DNA of 64,000 bases from Batkoa obscura (Eukaryota > Entomophthoromycota > Entomophthoromycetes > Entomophthorales > Batkoaceae): the NCBI GenBank assembly GCA_030770535.1, contig JASVEC010000021.1:832378-896377 (forward strand), given 5' to 3'. Each line of letters begins with the position of its first letter. The stretch's first letter is position 1. A program made the translations under genes and the position numbers. Below, piece after piece: positions 21,022-32,228 of the stretch. Below the pieces are notes generated by a model. It saw only the letters and a list, made by a program, of their open reading frames with translations, ran no database searches and was not told the DNA's origin.

Positions 21022-22836
21022 ATTAAAATTAAAATATGTATTGTTTCTATTATCACACTTTTTAAAACTTTCAAGCATCTAATTTTTAACTCGCTTAAAA
21101 AATATTCTAAACATTATTTTTATAGGCAACTTTCAGTTTTTAACTTAGTTTTTAGAACTAAATATTCTTCAAAATAAATGGTACTAATATTGCTTGTAGA
21201 TATTTAAGAAATAAAGTGAAACGAGTTATAGTTTTTAAACTTTCTTTTATCTTTGTTCGGTTGCTTTAGCTATTTACCTTTTAATTTACAGTTATCAAGA
21301 TACTTATAGCATTGATCATTAATTAGGCTGCTATAGCTTTTTTTGAAATCTTGAAAGATGTGTAAAATTGAGGATTAGTGGTAAGAAGGGAGAAAAGCAA
21401 TGAGAGAGAGGATATGATATAATCAGAAGAGAGGGGAGTTCCTAGGAGTAGGGTTTAGATCTAGTCAAGTTTAAGATATTAAAATTATGGTCTGTATTAT
21501 AAATTTGAAAAGTGCAACAGGTCTTCAGTTTCTAAGGTAGAGAATAAGAAACAGCCGATTAACAGTTTGGTACAATAAACATAAATAAACCACAAGTCAA
21601 AAGCATAAACAAATGCACAAAGAAAAAGAGCAAATAACAGAAGGCTTTAGAGAGTTAGGGATAAGCTGGTAAGAAAGAAGTAAATGAGGAGGGGACCATT
21701 ATATCTTACAATGGGATTTTATAATTTTTAAGTATATATAAGTATTTCAATTAATATCAAAATCAGAGATTTTGAAATTGCTAAAATTACATGATATTAC
21801 AGCGCTTCAATGATGAAGCAATTCAATGTTTAATCTACTAACAACTAATACATATAGTAGATGAGCTTAAATTTATGTTTGGTGATTTTGATGTAGCTTA
21901 TTCTAGAAAGTTTTGTTTTTAATTAAATTTTTAAAGAAAATTGTAAATGAAAAGCTAACTGTTTATGATTTAACTAATATTGTATTTAGGGCAGGAGCTG
22001 TTAATAAACTTATTGGAAATTTTATAAACATTTTTTAAAAAGTTGAAACCTTCAATAGCTATATAAGTTGTCTTTATTTTTACAGTAAACCAAAATGTTC
22101 TTGTTCTTGCTCTTTAACTCTCGGACTGACATTCACACCGACTATTTTTTTTAGTTTTAGAAAGATAATAAATATTAAATTGAAATTCAGACTGTATAGT
22201 TATATTTCAATAAGGTTAAACCAAAATTGGAATTGAAAAATTAATCTAGCTATTGATGAAACTTTTATGAAAGTAACCAATTTCTAAAGCAATTACAAAT
22301 AATAAGAAAACATTTTAAAATCGAGCCAAATGGCACACGTAAGTAAAAGATGAGATTCTACTATAAGATGGGCTTGACTATTCTGAACACCTTTCTTTTT
22401 GAACTTTTTTCTCTTTGAAATTACTTGATTTTAGATAAATCTGTAAAACCCACTATATTATGAGTAGGCTATTGAAGTGTCTTTTTTATATTTATAGTTT
22501 AAATAATATTGAATAACCTTTAATAAGATCTTAAATTAAAAAAATCAAATAATTACAACAAAAGGTTGATTAAAATATTATGTAATAAGAAGTGTTGTAA
22601 TTTTTTAAGAATAATTATGCTATATTCTTATAAAAGTTATCATATCCTTTACTAAAAACTATTATTTAGACTATTCTACTTTTAAACCAGTGCTTTTGAT
22701 TAAGAATAGTACAGCCTTTCATATCAAATAAACCTAATATGGGTTATTTCGAACCACTACTTCACAAAATAAGCATTGGAGTTACTGTGAGCTGAAGATT
22801 AATATTTATAATTTAAGAGTCTTAAATTTTAGCTAA
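21022..22836. other. Intergenic region between the kelch paralogues
   Basis: 1.8 kb containing the 3' end of paralogue 1 and the promoter of paralogue 2. No open frame of note and no copy of the hairpin family was seen, unlike many other spacers in the window. Confidence 0.45.
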
Positions 22837-24252
22837 ATGATACAAAATTCTTTATTCAAATTTATGCAACTGGCACTATTGCTACTATTGTTACTAAAGA
22901 TATCGGATTGTTCAAATACTCCAGGATTAGCTGGAGCCAACGGGGGAATAATCAATGATACGATTTATGTATTTGGCGGATTTTCTGATTCAAATAGTGA
23001 TCCTAAAAGCGAAAATGAGGAGATTGTTGAAAGAAGTTTTAACACTGGAGTTTATTATTTGGATCTAAAAGGCGGTATAGATTTTAATAATGAACAAGGA
23101 GCAAATTGGAAATTTGATTCACTTGGAGATCATCCTTTAAATACATTATTTCATTATAGCACTATTAGATTGAACGATAGCTCAGAGGAACTTTTAATTA
23201 TGGGAGGAGCATTTACACCAATTGAAGAAAGTGTAAAAATATTTAATACCAAAACAAAAACTTGGAAAGTAGATCAAACTGGGAGTCAATTTATCAAGCA
23301 CTTAAATTTTGGTAATTTAACTAGTTTATCACTAAAATATGGACCTGTTACTTCAAGCTTAAACCAAAATGATTTAAATCCGGATGAGCTAGTTATATCT
23401 GGTGGAGCTTATACTATTAATAAACTGGACGAAGATGAATTGAATGGAGATGAATTGGATGAAGATAAACTTGAGGTGTATCCTGGCTTAATAATTTATA
23501 ATACTAAAAATAACGAATGGAGGTCTATTGAGAAAACGAGCGAACATTCAATTGACTCCCTTAGATCATTTATACATAATGGAAATTTAATAACATTTGA
23601 AAGTCAAAATAAACTTTATTATAAAACTGTCAATTTTAATACCATCATAAGTTTTAATATCAAAGATAAGAAATGGCACAATCAAACTACGTTGGGAGAA
23701 TTTCCAGAAGCACGTACTATTTATGGCTTGAAAAAAGTCAAAAATCTTGTTTATATAATAGGTGGCACCAGTGATGAAAATTTTAAAGAATTTGCGGACA
23801 GCTCATTATATGTTCTGAATTTAGACAATCTTGTTTGGGAAAAGCACTATATATCTGGATTGATCAGTTCTGTTTTCAGCTATTTAGATTATTATAATGG
23901 TTACTTATTATATTGTTTTGGATATCGTTTAGAAGTTTACTCCAAAATGCAAATAATCAGCTTAAATAATTACACTCTAGTACACCGGTTGCCTTCAGCA
24001 AAAGAAATAGAAGATTTAAAGCCAAAAAGTCAAATACCTGCTATTATTGGCGGTTCAATTGGTGGATTTATAGGTTTTGTTTTACTTATTGTTATCATAT
24101 ACTTTTCATATAAAAAGCTTAAGGAATATCGTATTGTAAAAAAAGTGCCTTTGACTATCCCTGAGCCAACTTACAATAGTACAGAATTTATTATTAAAAA
24201 TCCAACTTTTACCTTAGAAGATGATGAGGCTGAATTTGACGAAACACTTTAA
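22837..24252 (+). CDS. Single-pass membrane protein with kelch propeller ectodomain (paralogue 2)
   Basis: Intronless, 471 residues, same architecture as the gene at 19654: signal peptide (FMQLALLLLLLLKISDC), the matching SNTPGLAGANGGIINDTIYV start of the mature protein, kelch repeats (ELLIMGGAFTP, LVIIGG-type LVYIIGGTSDEN, LVWEKHY), Gly-rich transmembrane helix (GGSIGGFIGFVLLIVIIYFS) and the tail KKLKEYRIVKKVPLTIPEPT ending DDEAEFDETL. It differs by an acidic insertion (DEDELNGDELDEDKLE) in the middle of the propeller and by loss of GG in one repeat (ITFESQNKLYYKT), so that blade may be altered. 46 nucleotides of the tail are identical to paralogue 1 (24125-24170 = 20894-20939). A tandem duplication followed by divergence is the simplest history. 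Confidence 0.88.
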   Translation: MIQNSLFKFMQLALLLLLLLKISDCSNTPGLAGANGGIINDTIYVFGGFSDSNSDPKSENEEIVERSFNTGVYYLDLKGGIDFNNEQGANWKFDSLGDHPLNTLFHYSTIRLNDSSEELLIMGGAFTPIEESVKIFNTKTKTWKVDQTGSQFIKHLNFGNLTSLSLKYGPVTSSLNQNDLNPDELVISGGAYTINKLDEDELNGDELDEDKLEVYPGLIIYNTKNNEWRSIEKTSEHSIDSLRSFIHNGNLITFESQNKLYYKTVNFNTIISFNIKDKKWHNQTTLGEFPEARTIYGLKKVKNLVYIIGGTSDENFKEFADSSLYVLNLDNLVWEKHYISGLISSVFSYLDYYNGYLLYCFGYRLEVYSKMQIISLNNYTLVHRLPSAKEIEDLKPKSQIPAIIGGSIGGFIGFVLLIVIIYFSYKKLKEYRIVKKVPLTIPEPTYNSTEFIIKNPTFTLEDDEAEFDETL

Positions 24253-24670
24253 ATTAAAATAGGTATGGTTATGGTTCTATATTTCTACGGTATTTCTGCA
24301 TAGAAAGATTTTTGTTTATTGCTTGTTTTCCTTAGAATGTTCTAATAAAGCAATGATATTATTCCCTTTGTTTGCATCCTTCGCTTTTTAACTATAGGAA
24401 TTTTGAATCAAAAAGTATGATACAAGGACAACAGTATTTATAAACAAAGCAGTATTTATTAAATTAGAGGATAAAGTCGCAAATTAAATATAACAATTGT
24501 ATTATCACTTTTAAAATCTGATAACATTTGTCTAAACTTCAATTTCAATTTTTAAATTAAAGCGAGTGATGTAGAATTACCAAATAAAGGCTTGGTCTAA
24601 GGGCTTAATTATCGAAATCAGTTTAAATTACAAAAATGAAAGTATAATCCTGTTTAATTTTTAATACAAA
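24253..24670. other. Short intergenic region
   Basis: 418 bp between the second kelch gene and the dioxygenase gene, both on the plus strand. A/T-rich; nothing else seen. Confidence 0.5.
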
Positions 24671-26407
24671 ATGACATACTTTAGAAAGTTAATTCATTCC
24701 CATCTTAGAAATAGTTTTTTAAAAAGAGGGCTCCATAGCACTAATAGTTTTCTAAACATCCAACCAGCTCTATCCAATTTCAATGATAGTCAAAAATATA
24801 GTGAAAATGAAGCTTCAGCTAAGATAACCAATAGAAAGTACCTTGATCAGGATATAAGAGTTTTAGAAGTTGAGAATGAAGGAAACACCATGGACTTGTA
24901 AGATCATTATATTTGTATTTGCTTTTTAAACTTATTTTTATATAGTGACTTGATGTGGCTGAGAGATAATTGCAAATGCCCAAAATGTTGGGATGGCGTA
25001 ACCCTACAAAGAATTTACCATCATATAGATGTAAATTGGATATTACTTTTAAAATAATGCTAATAACATAAACAGTTAGACCCCGAATTAGCAGTAAAAG
25101 AAATGACTATGAAAGATGACCAAATTCACATTCAATGTAAATTATTAGTTTTAATATTGATCTTATTTACAATTTTATTAGGGGATAAAGAAAATCATAA
25201 TAGCCAATATAGTTTAAAATGGTTAACAAGTAATCGTTATCCTGACCCAAACTTGAATTATAATAAGTAAAAGTTTCTATTTGTTTTTGAATACAACTTA
25301 ACATTTAGTACAGTAATAAAAAGTTATGGAACGCTTCGATACTTGGGAGAAAATTAGAAAATTTACCAAGAATAAAATATAAAAACGTAAAAAACAATTA
25401 GTGTTTAAGACTAAAAGCTTACATATTTGTTAGGTGATGGAAAGCGATGGAATGAAACGTTTAGTTATGAATTTAGTATGTTACTTTTAAATAATTTACT
25501 ATTGTATTTAATTCAACTTTAATAGAGAGATTATGGTTTAGCCTTTGTAGAAGAAACACCTGTAAATAGTGAAGTAAAAAATATATATTTGGTTTTTTAA
25601 ATATTAATTGATGTTAGGCTACTGAACTTCTATGTAAAAAAATAGGACCAATACGAAACACTCACTATGGTAACATTTTTAAATGAAACAGAAATAAACT
25701 AAACTAAACATTTCATCAGGTACTTTCTGGGAATTTGAAGCCAATTTAATGCATAACGATGCTGCATATCAAAATTTCAAGCTGGAGCCACATACTGATA
25801 CTACTTATTTTACAGATCCTGCTGGGTACATGCTTTATGCTAATGATATGATTCGTACTAATATTTTAAAAGTTTACAGATATTTCATTTATTAAGTTTT
25901 GATGGGGAAGGTGGGGAACAAATTTATATGGATGGGTTTTTAATGGCTAATAACTTCAAGGAAGAGTATCCTGAAGAGTATAAACTTTTAGCTCAACAGC
26001 CTGTTCCTTTCCATTCAGCTGGAGATGAAGGACAGTATTTGACGACTAAAAATCACACGATATTTGAGCATGAGGTAGCTGGCGATATAGAAAGCCCATT
26101 ATTAAGATTAAGATATAATTATGATTCTAGATCAGTACCAAAACATAATATGGACTCAATCAAAATGCGACAATGGTACTTAGCTTTAAATAAGTTTATA
26201 AAGTCACAACACCAAAATTTAGACAATAGAGTTTACTTTCCACTTGAAAAAGGAACCACAATAATTATCGACAACTATCGAGTATTACATGGTAGAAATG
26301 CTTTCACCGCCAACAAAAGAAAGCTTTGTGGAGCATACATTAACCATGATGATCTCATCTCTCAGTGGAACATTATAATGAATAAAGATAAAAAAAGTTC
26401 TATTTAA
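24671..26407 (+). CDS. Trimethyllysine dioxygenase (TMLH), mitochondrial, first step of carnitine synthesis
   Basis: Fe(II)/2-oxoglutarate dioxygenase converting N6-trimethyllysine to 3-hydroxy-trimethyllysine. The gene is split into about ten small exons; verified ones are 24671-24897, 24946-25030, 25076-25136, 25182-25266 and 25314-25386, the rest follow to the last exon beginning near 25908 or a little earlier. The N terminus MTYFRKLIHSHLRNSFLKRG is basic and amphipathic, fitting mitochondrial import. The N-terminal zinc-type domain shows DLMWLRDNCKCPKCWDG. The catalytic domain has EPHTDTTYFTDPAG (HxD metal ligands) and DNYRVLHGRNAFTANKRKLC (second His and the 2-oxoglutarate Arg). HTDTTYF and NYRVLHGR...LCGAYI match TMLH better than gamma-butyrobetaine hydroxylase, its close relative. 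Exon phase was checked only in the first half. Confidence 0.85.
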
Positions 26408-27380
26408 GAACTAAACTAGAACTAGACATTCTACCAAATCTACTCCTAATGTGTGAAAATTCTTTTTTTCGCTTCAATATTTTAACAATAGCTTTTTAAT
26501 TTGTATAAATAATCGTAAAGCAATAAAATCAAGAATTTTTTGTTCAAGATCAAATGCGAATAGAAGGATTGATTACTTAGTTTATCATTATTCAGACCTG
26601 TTTTTAAGTACGTATCAATAGTCCGATAAATTATTTATCACATAGTTGTCAACAAATCAAAGTTAAAAATTTTATATTCGTTATTATTACTCTAATCACT
26701 GTAGGAACTTTGGGAGGGCACAAAGGCCTAAAGGATATGAAAATTTTATTAGGAACTGAACATTTTTCTAACTTCATATCCTACAAAATTAATGTACCAT
26801 CAAGTTTAGTGGCTTATAAAACCTTTGATTTGGAGTGCTGTTTGTGATCCAAGTGCAATTCTTAACGGAAAAAAACTTATTTTGTAAACAATATGATTAT
26901 GTTTGATATGAAGGTTTTAGTTTTGATTTATTAAGACAATCTTTACATAGTTAACTTATATAATTATTAACATGCGTTTACAAATAAGGCTGGAAATAAT
27001 AGTAGATTATAGTAGATAATTCCTCTATGCTCAATATGAAAAAAGCTGTACTTTATGGTATAAATATAATCATACTAATGTAGCTGATAACTGAATAATA
27101 AATCGTAATTATCTAACGTTATTTATAAATAATTCAAGGTAATAAAGAAATACAACTTTTCTATTGAATTGATTGTAAGTTGATATGAGTTATGATACTG
27201 GGTTCTTGAAAATTATTATAGTTTAAAAGGATACCAAGCCCTCTGTAGACAACAAGAATGCTTCAGTTATATAGCACATGCTGTATCGAGCTGACATAAT
27301 CCAATATAGTTTATTGTAACTTACATATCAAAATAGCTGTAAAAAACAGTTTTAAAAATAAAAATTCAGGTTTTAAATAT

Positions 27381-27474
27381 GGGACTGTTTTTTTTGGTTT
27401 TATTATTTTTCCATTTTTTAAGCGCTATTTGAGTGGAAATTTGTTGGTAAAATTCTTAAACACAAAATCATCCC
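27381..27474 (-). mobile_element. ~98-bp hairpin MITE, copy 8
   Basis: GGGACTGTTTTTTTTGG...AAAATCATCCC with ATAT on both flanks. Confidence 0.9.
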
Positions 27475-27627
27475 ATATATTATTTTATCCAACAAAAGTT
27501 TATTTTACATTTTGCTACAAGTCACAAATATAAATATATTAAGTTATTTATTAATCAAATATAATAATGGATGGGCTTTATAGACTTGGGAAGTAGATGT
27601 AATTTTAGCTTTAATCTAATACATGAA

Positions 27628-27720
27628 GGGTATTTTCTTTTGTTTCATCACTTTTACCATTTTTAAACAATATTTCAGTAGAATAATTATTAGTAAAATT
27701 CTTAAACAAAAATAATTTCC
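27628..27720 (-). mobile_element. ~98-bp hairpin MITE, copy 9, degraded
   Basis: Recognisable from GGGTATTTTCTTTTGTTTCA, ACCATTTTTAAACAATATTT and TTAGTAAAATTCTTAAACA, but the ends and flanks have decayed, suggesting an older insertion than its neighbours. Confidence 0.7.
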
Positions 27721-28587
27721 ATACTAAAAAGATTAAAAACGATAAAAAAATTAACGCTACTTTATCATCTAAGTAAAGCAACACTGAATAGATCTGATAA
27801 TGTGATATAAAGAGTGACAGAGTACAACCATTAAATTCTTTTATTAAGATAGTGTATCTGTTTTATTTCAGTATTTATTCAATATTTTTTAAACTTCTCC
27901 TGAATAAAGAATAGAAAAACTAATGAAACTTAGGTCCTTCTCATCCCTTGATGGTTATTTGTAGTGGTATAATCTCTTGTATATGTTAATACTAACTTTA
28001 TTGCCAATTTAGTGGATGATATCAATACGATCGGAGAAGACAATGTTCTATCTGAAAGTTGATTATTAAACGTTTATTGATTCAAGCCGACAAATACATG
28101 AGTGTCCTTTTTCCCTTATGTTTGGTCCATTTTTTATTCAACCAAACTTGAAAATATTAAAAAATATTTGAACAAAAGAGATTCTCCCATATTTTAGCTA
28201 CCTTTCACATTTTAAAATTTATTTAGTAGTTGGAAAATCATTATTAATATTTGTATAATTTCAATGCGAATATTTTTATTTTATATCCTTATATCCTATA
28301 AAATAGTCACTAATTACAGCTACAATAAACATATTTAAGCTACTCAGCATAAAACCTGATAAAAGATAACCTTTACCGCTATCGACAATTAAAAAAAATT
28401 CACATTATAAAGATTTGGCATTTGTTTCAAACTAAGAATCTCTTTGTTCATATTAAGTTAGTGGTTTAAAATAAGCATAAACGTCAAAATTTAGTTCTTC
28501 ACTTTTGCAAACCAAGTGCATAAAACGCTTAAATGAATAACATTTGAAAAATTGAACAGGAAGCTTTTCTATTTTTTAAAACCTATA

Positions 28588-29342
28588 ATGGCATCAGCTA
28601 GTAATTCAAAAGTAAGACGTATAGCAGTATTAGGATCAAGGGCTGTCGGTAAAATTAATTCATGTCAAATAATCTTGAATAAATGACAATATATTAGGAA
28701 AAAGTTCACTGACCATTCAGTTTGTCGAAAATCCATTTTGTAGATTCTTATTACCCAACGATTGAAAACACTTTCACAAAAGATATTAAATATAAAGGTC
28801 AGGACTTCACTGTCGAAATTATTGATACTGCTGGACAAGTAAAAATATTTTAGTTATTTATAATCTAGATTAATTTTTAGGATGAATATTCCATTTTGCC
28901 TTCTCAACACGCAATAGGGATCCATGGATATGTCCTTGTTTATTCAGTAACTTCCAAGTCGAGTTTTGAGCTTGTAAAAATTATAAGAGATAAGATACTT
29001 AACTTTACTGGTACCGAGTGGGTACCATTAATCTTAGTTGGTAATAAAAAAGACTTACAAGCACAAAGGTAATTTTATTCAGTTTCAAGTATAAATTAAC
29101 GATAACAACTTAAATAGACAAGTTTCACTAGATGAGGGCAAAGAACTTTCTTTAAGCTGGAATTGTCAACATTTAGAAACTAGTGCTAAAAACAACGATA
29201 ATATAAGTAATGCTTTTTTATATGAAACTAGTAAATTTTTAATATTTTTTAATCAGGTCGTGCTTTTGATATGATGATCAACGAAATTGAGAAGTCAATG
29301 AACCCAACTGAAGAAGATAAAAAAGAGTGTGTTATCTTGTAA
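28588..29342 (+). CDS. RHEB: Rheb-type small GTPase, one apparent frameshift
   Basis: Ras-family GTPase that activates TORC1. Five exons, starting MASASNSKVRRIAVLGSRAVG (P-loop GSRAVGKSS across intron 1), then TIENTFTK effector region, IIDTAGQDEYS switch II, GNKKDL and ETSAK nucleotide-binding motifs. It ends ECVIL, a CaaX box whose Leu favours geranylgeranyl over farnesyl attachment; it would act on vacuolar or other endomembranes. GSRAVGKS with Arg in the second P-loop position is the Rheb hallmark. Oddity: near 28731 the reading GTCGAAAATCCATTTTGTAGAT has one C too many. Without it the frame gives FVENHFVDSYYPTIENTF, matching Rheb exactly; as written the frame breaks in switch I. This is an assembly indel or a true lesion. 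Confidence 0.9.
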
Positions 29343-30054
29343 AAAAAATAGTTTAATATCTCCGTAATTTCTTTTTAGCTTATAATTTTCATACACTTTC
29401 TATTACCTATACTTTTCTATATAAATAAATGTATTTGATTAATTTTATTTTTTGGTCATGTTTAAATCACTCGGTCAAATTTTAGTTGTATAGCTAATAA
29501 ATTATGTGGGAATATTTTTTAAATTACTTTCGCTTTTTAGCCCTAAATTTTGAATAAATAGATAGAGTAGCAACTGTAGAACAGATATGTTTAATAGGTG
29601 GCTTAAAGCTATATAGCTAGTTTCCTTGAATATTAAGCTTTTAAAATTTAATACAAGTATAAGAGAGTAATATACAATGAGTAAGTTGGACATATGCCTA
29701 AGTTATTAATAATTTTTGTAATTTATGATAGCAGTGGCTTGAGAAGATGGCCAGCTTTCTTATTCATCATTCCTTTATTTTAGGGTTCCACATTTGAGAC
29801 CAATGGGTTAATTGAAAACTACATTAGACATGCAATTTAAAAAACAAGATTTATTTTAATCTTTTTTAATATTAATAATGCAATTACAAAATTTATTATA
29901 CTCCAATTTAATACAGATAGTCAACTATATACGAGATCAGAATAGGTATAATATATTGTTAGCACGCAACAAATAGTATTAATGATTTTTATCAATAATT
30001 GTTGATACAAAAAAACATGGCGAGTACATATACAATTGATATAGTAGGAAATAA

Positions 30055-31409
30055 TTGAAATATAATAAATATATGAAACATATGATTGTATACAGTTTTC
30101 GTAATCTTAGTTTTAATATAAACGATTACCTTAATTTAATTAAAATTATTGTTAGCGCTATAGTACATACTAGGCACTCTAATCAATTATCTCATTTAGA
30201 ACTAATTGGACTTGTTTTTGATAAACACGAGCTTAAAAATATAAGAAAAGATTCCACATCTAAAATGAAAAGGGGGACACCATCTAACATAGATATATAA
30301 TTATTTTATGGTAGATTAGGCAATACGAAGTATTTGAACATAACAAAATCATGTAAGAAGTTTTTTGGTTTATTTTTCCCATTTGTTTCCAACAATGTAG
30401 GATATTTGGAGTTATGCTCAGATAACAAGTCGCTTCTTTTATATAACATTATCCTTGAATAAGATAAAGGATATTATTCAACTAAAGCCAGCGATTAATA
30501 AGGCTAAATATAGTGATATTTCATATATTAAAAATATCCAATTTGATCATTTAAGGTAACTAAATATTGATGAAAATGTTTGTATAAAATCAATTCATTA
30601 AAAATCAAGCTTGATAATAGGGCCAATTTACAAGGGTTGATATTGAATTAAATGAATAATGGAGTTTATAGAAATATCAAATTTGGATTATTTAGAACTT
30701 AATAAAACAAGAATAAGGTATAAAACTAAATAGTGTTTCAATTAGCCACTCTTATTCTTATTCCTCCTAATTGCTTTATTCAATATTCAATTTACTAAAT
30801 TTGACTTGCCTCTTCTTATACTTAAACATGACGATAATACTAGACTACTTATTAATAAATGAGATTTACCCTAATAGAAGGAAAATTTTGATTAAAATAA
30901 CAGTAGAAGGATTTAATATAAGCTATACATTTATTCGCTTTTTATAAAAATTATTTAAAAAGCTATAACAATTAACTATTTGTTGTTCTTATTTTGATAC
31001 TATTTCTTTGCCATGCCTGCTGCCTGAATTAAAAACTAACATTTTTATTAATGAGTATTTAAACCTATCTGTACAAATATCAATCGATAATGTATTTAAT
31101 TATAACGGCGACGAGGAGTATAAGCTAAGTAAACTTAGTGAGGTTACATTGTTACTAGCACCCAATCTTAAATACTGTGTTTGTTATATTCATTTACCAA
31201 AATTGAAGAACTATGAGGCTATTCAAGTTTTTATACTTTATTTCATTATTATGGATTTGACTATAATTAAGCTATACTGTAATAAAAGGTTTGTACCATT
31301 TTACATTAATCAGTTCACTAACTCAATCTACTATTATGATAAAACGAAGTATAAAAATAGTATATTGAGCCAATTTTTACATTGTGTTCTTGAAAAAAAC
31401 AGTCAATAG
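30055..31409 (+). pseudogene. Decayed protein-coding region, possibly leucine-rich-repeat/F-box-like
   Basis: Several open pieces on the plus strand read like one protein: 30055-30300 (LSFNINDYLNLIKIIVSAIV), ~30466-30555 (IKDIIQLKPAINKAKYSDIS, then IKNIQFDHLR) and 31008-31409 (LPELKTNIFINEYLNLSVQI, LSEVTLLLAPNLKYCVCYIH). The regular Leu/Ile/Asn spacing resembles leucine-rich-repeat proteins of the F-box type. Stops and frame changes separate the pieces and no convincing exon structure joins them, and the first piece begins with a non-ATG codon. Family assignment is tentative. Confidence 0.35.
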
Positions 31410-31675
31410 TCCTTTATCATCAAAATCAAGCTTAAAAAGCTTAAAAAAACAGACTAAAGAGCTTTTCTGCTAACATGTTGATTAAAAAGTTCATTTTTTA
31501 TATCAAAATAGTCAAACGCGATCAAACTTAACTATTGCTATATATACATCAAAACTTAATTATTTGTTAGGTACAGGAATAGTAGTCAATGACATATCAT
31601 AAATTATTAAAAGGCAATTATTGGTGCCAGCAATACAATTTTATTAAATCAAACTCTGGTTAGAAACAATATATA

Positions 31676-31771
31676 GGGCTGTTTTTTTTGGTTTCATCAT
31701 TTTTCCATTTTTTAAGCGCTATTTGAGTGGAAAATTTGTTGGTAAAATTCTTAACACAAAAATACATCCTC
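31676..31771 (-). mobile_element. ~98-bp hairpin MITE, copy 10
   Basis: GGGCTGTTTTTTTTGGTTTC...ATACATCCTC. Flanks TATA and ACAT no longer match. Confidence 0.88.
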
Positions 31772-32228
31772 ACATAGTTATTTTTTTAGCTTCATCATTT
31801 TTTAAGCCTAAAAAGTCAAAATTGTTGTAAAAGTTTTGTATGATGATGCTTCAAAAAAGTGTTTTTTTAAAAACTGACTTTTATTTTTCAATCTATTGCA
31901 TTTTATAAAACTTGTAAATTTGGTGTAGTGGTCTGTTATTTCAACGATAGTTGATTAGTACAATAAATATAATATACTCTTAAAGCTTCTATCTCAAAAA
32001 TGTTTGTGGCTCTGATTTAAAGAGGCTTAGGTTTTTTTATAAACCTAGTAACATAAGCAGTCTTACAATAAAGCGAGCTTAAATTTTTAAAATAAATAAC
32101 ATCAAGTATATAGACATGTAGAAAATACTTTAAATAATGTGCTAAACAATTATAGTGAAAGTAGATAGTTAGAACTTAACCATGACCAAATACTTGGTTT
32201 TAAAAAATTTATTATAACAACTAATTAT

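Larger units (their letters stand above)
26408..28587. other. Intergenic region with two hairpin elements
   Basis: 2.2 kb between the dioxygenase and Rheb genes. Contains hairpin elements at 27381 and (degraded) 27628. One open stretch near 26650-26850 (plus strand; GTLGGHKGLKDMKILLGTEH after a hydrophobic run) has no ATG and no recognised homologue; it may be a gene fragment. Confidence 0.45.
29343..32228. other. Intergenic region with a decayed gene and hairpin repeats
   Basis: 2.9 kb between Rheb and gamma-glutamyltransferase. Contains the decayed LRR-like region (30055-31409), a hairpin element at 31676-31771 and, just after it, an A/T-rich inverted repeat at ~31785-31866 (AGCTTCATCATTTTTTAAGC against GATGATGCTTCAAAAAA). 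Confidence 0.5.

Noticed and set aside
26650-26850. Open stretch with a hydrophobic run followed by GTLGGHKGLKDMK
   Set aside because: No start codon, no splice context and no recognised family; only mentioned in the intergenic entry.
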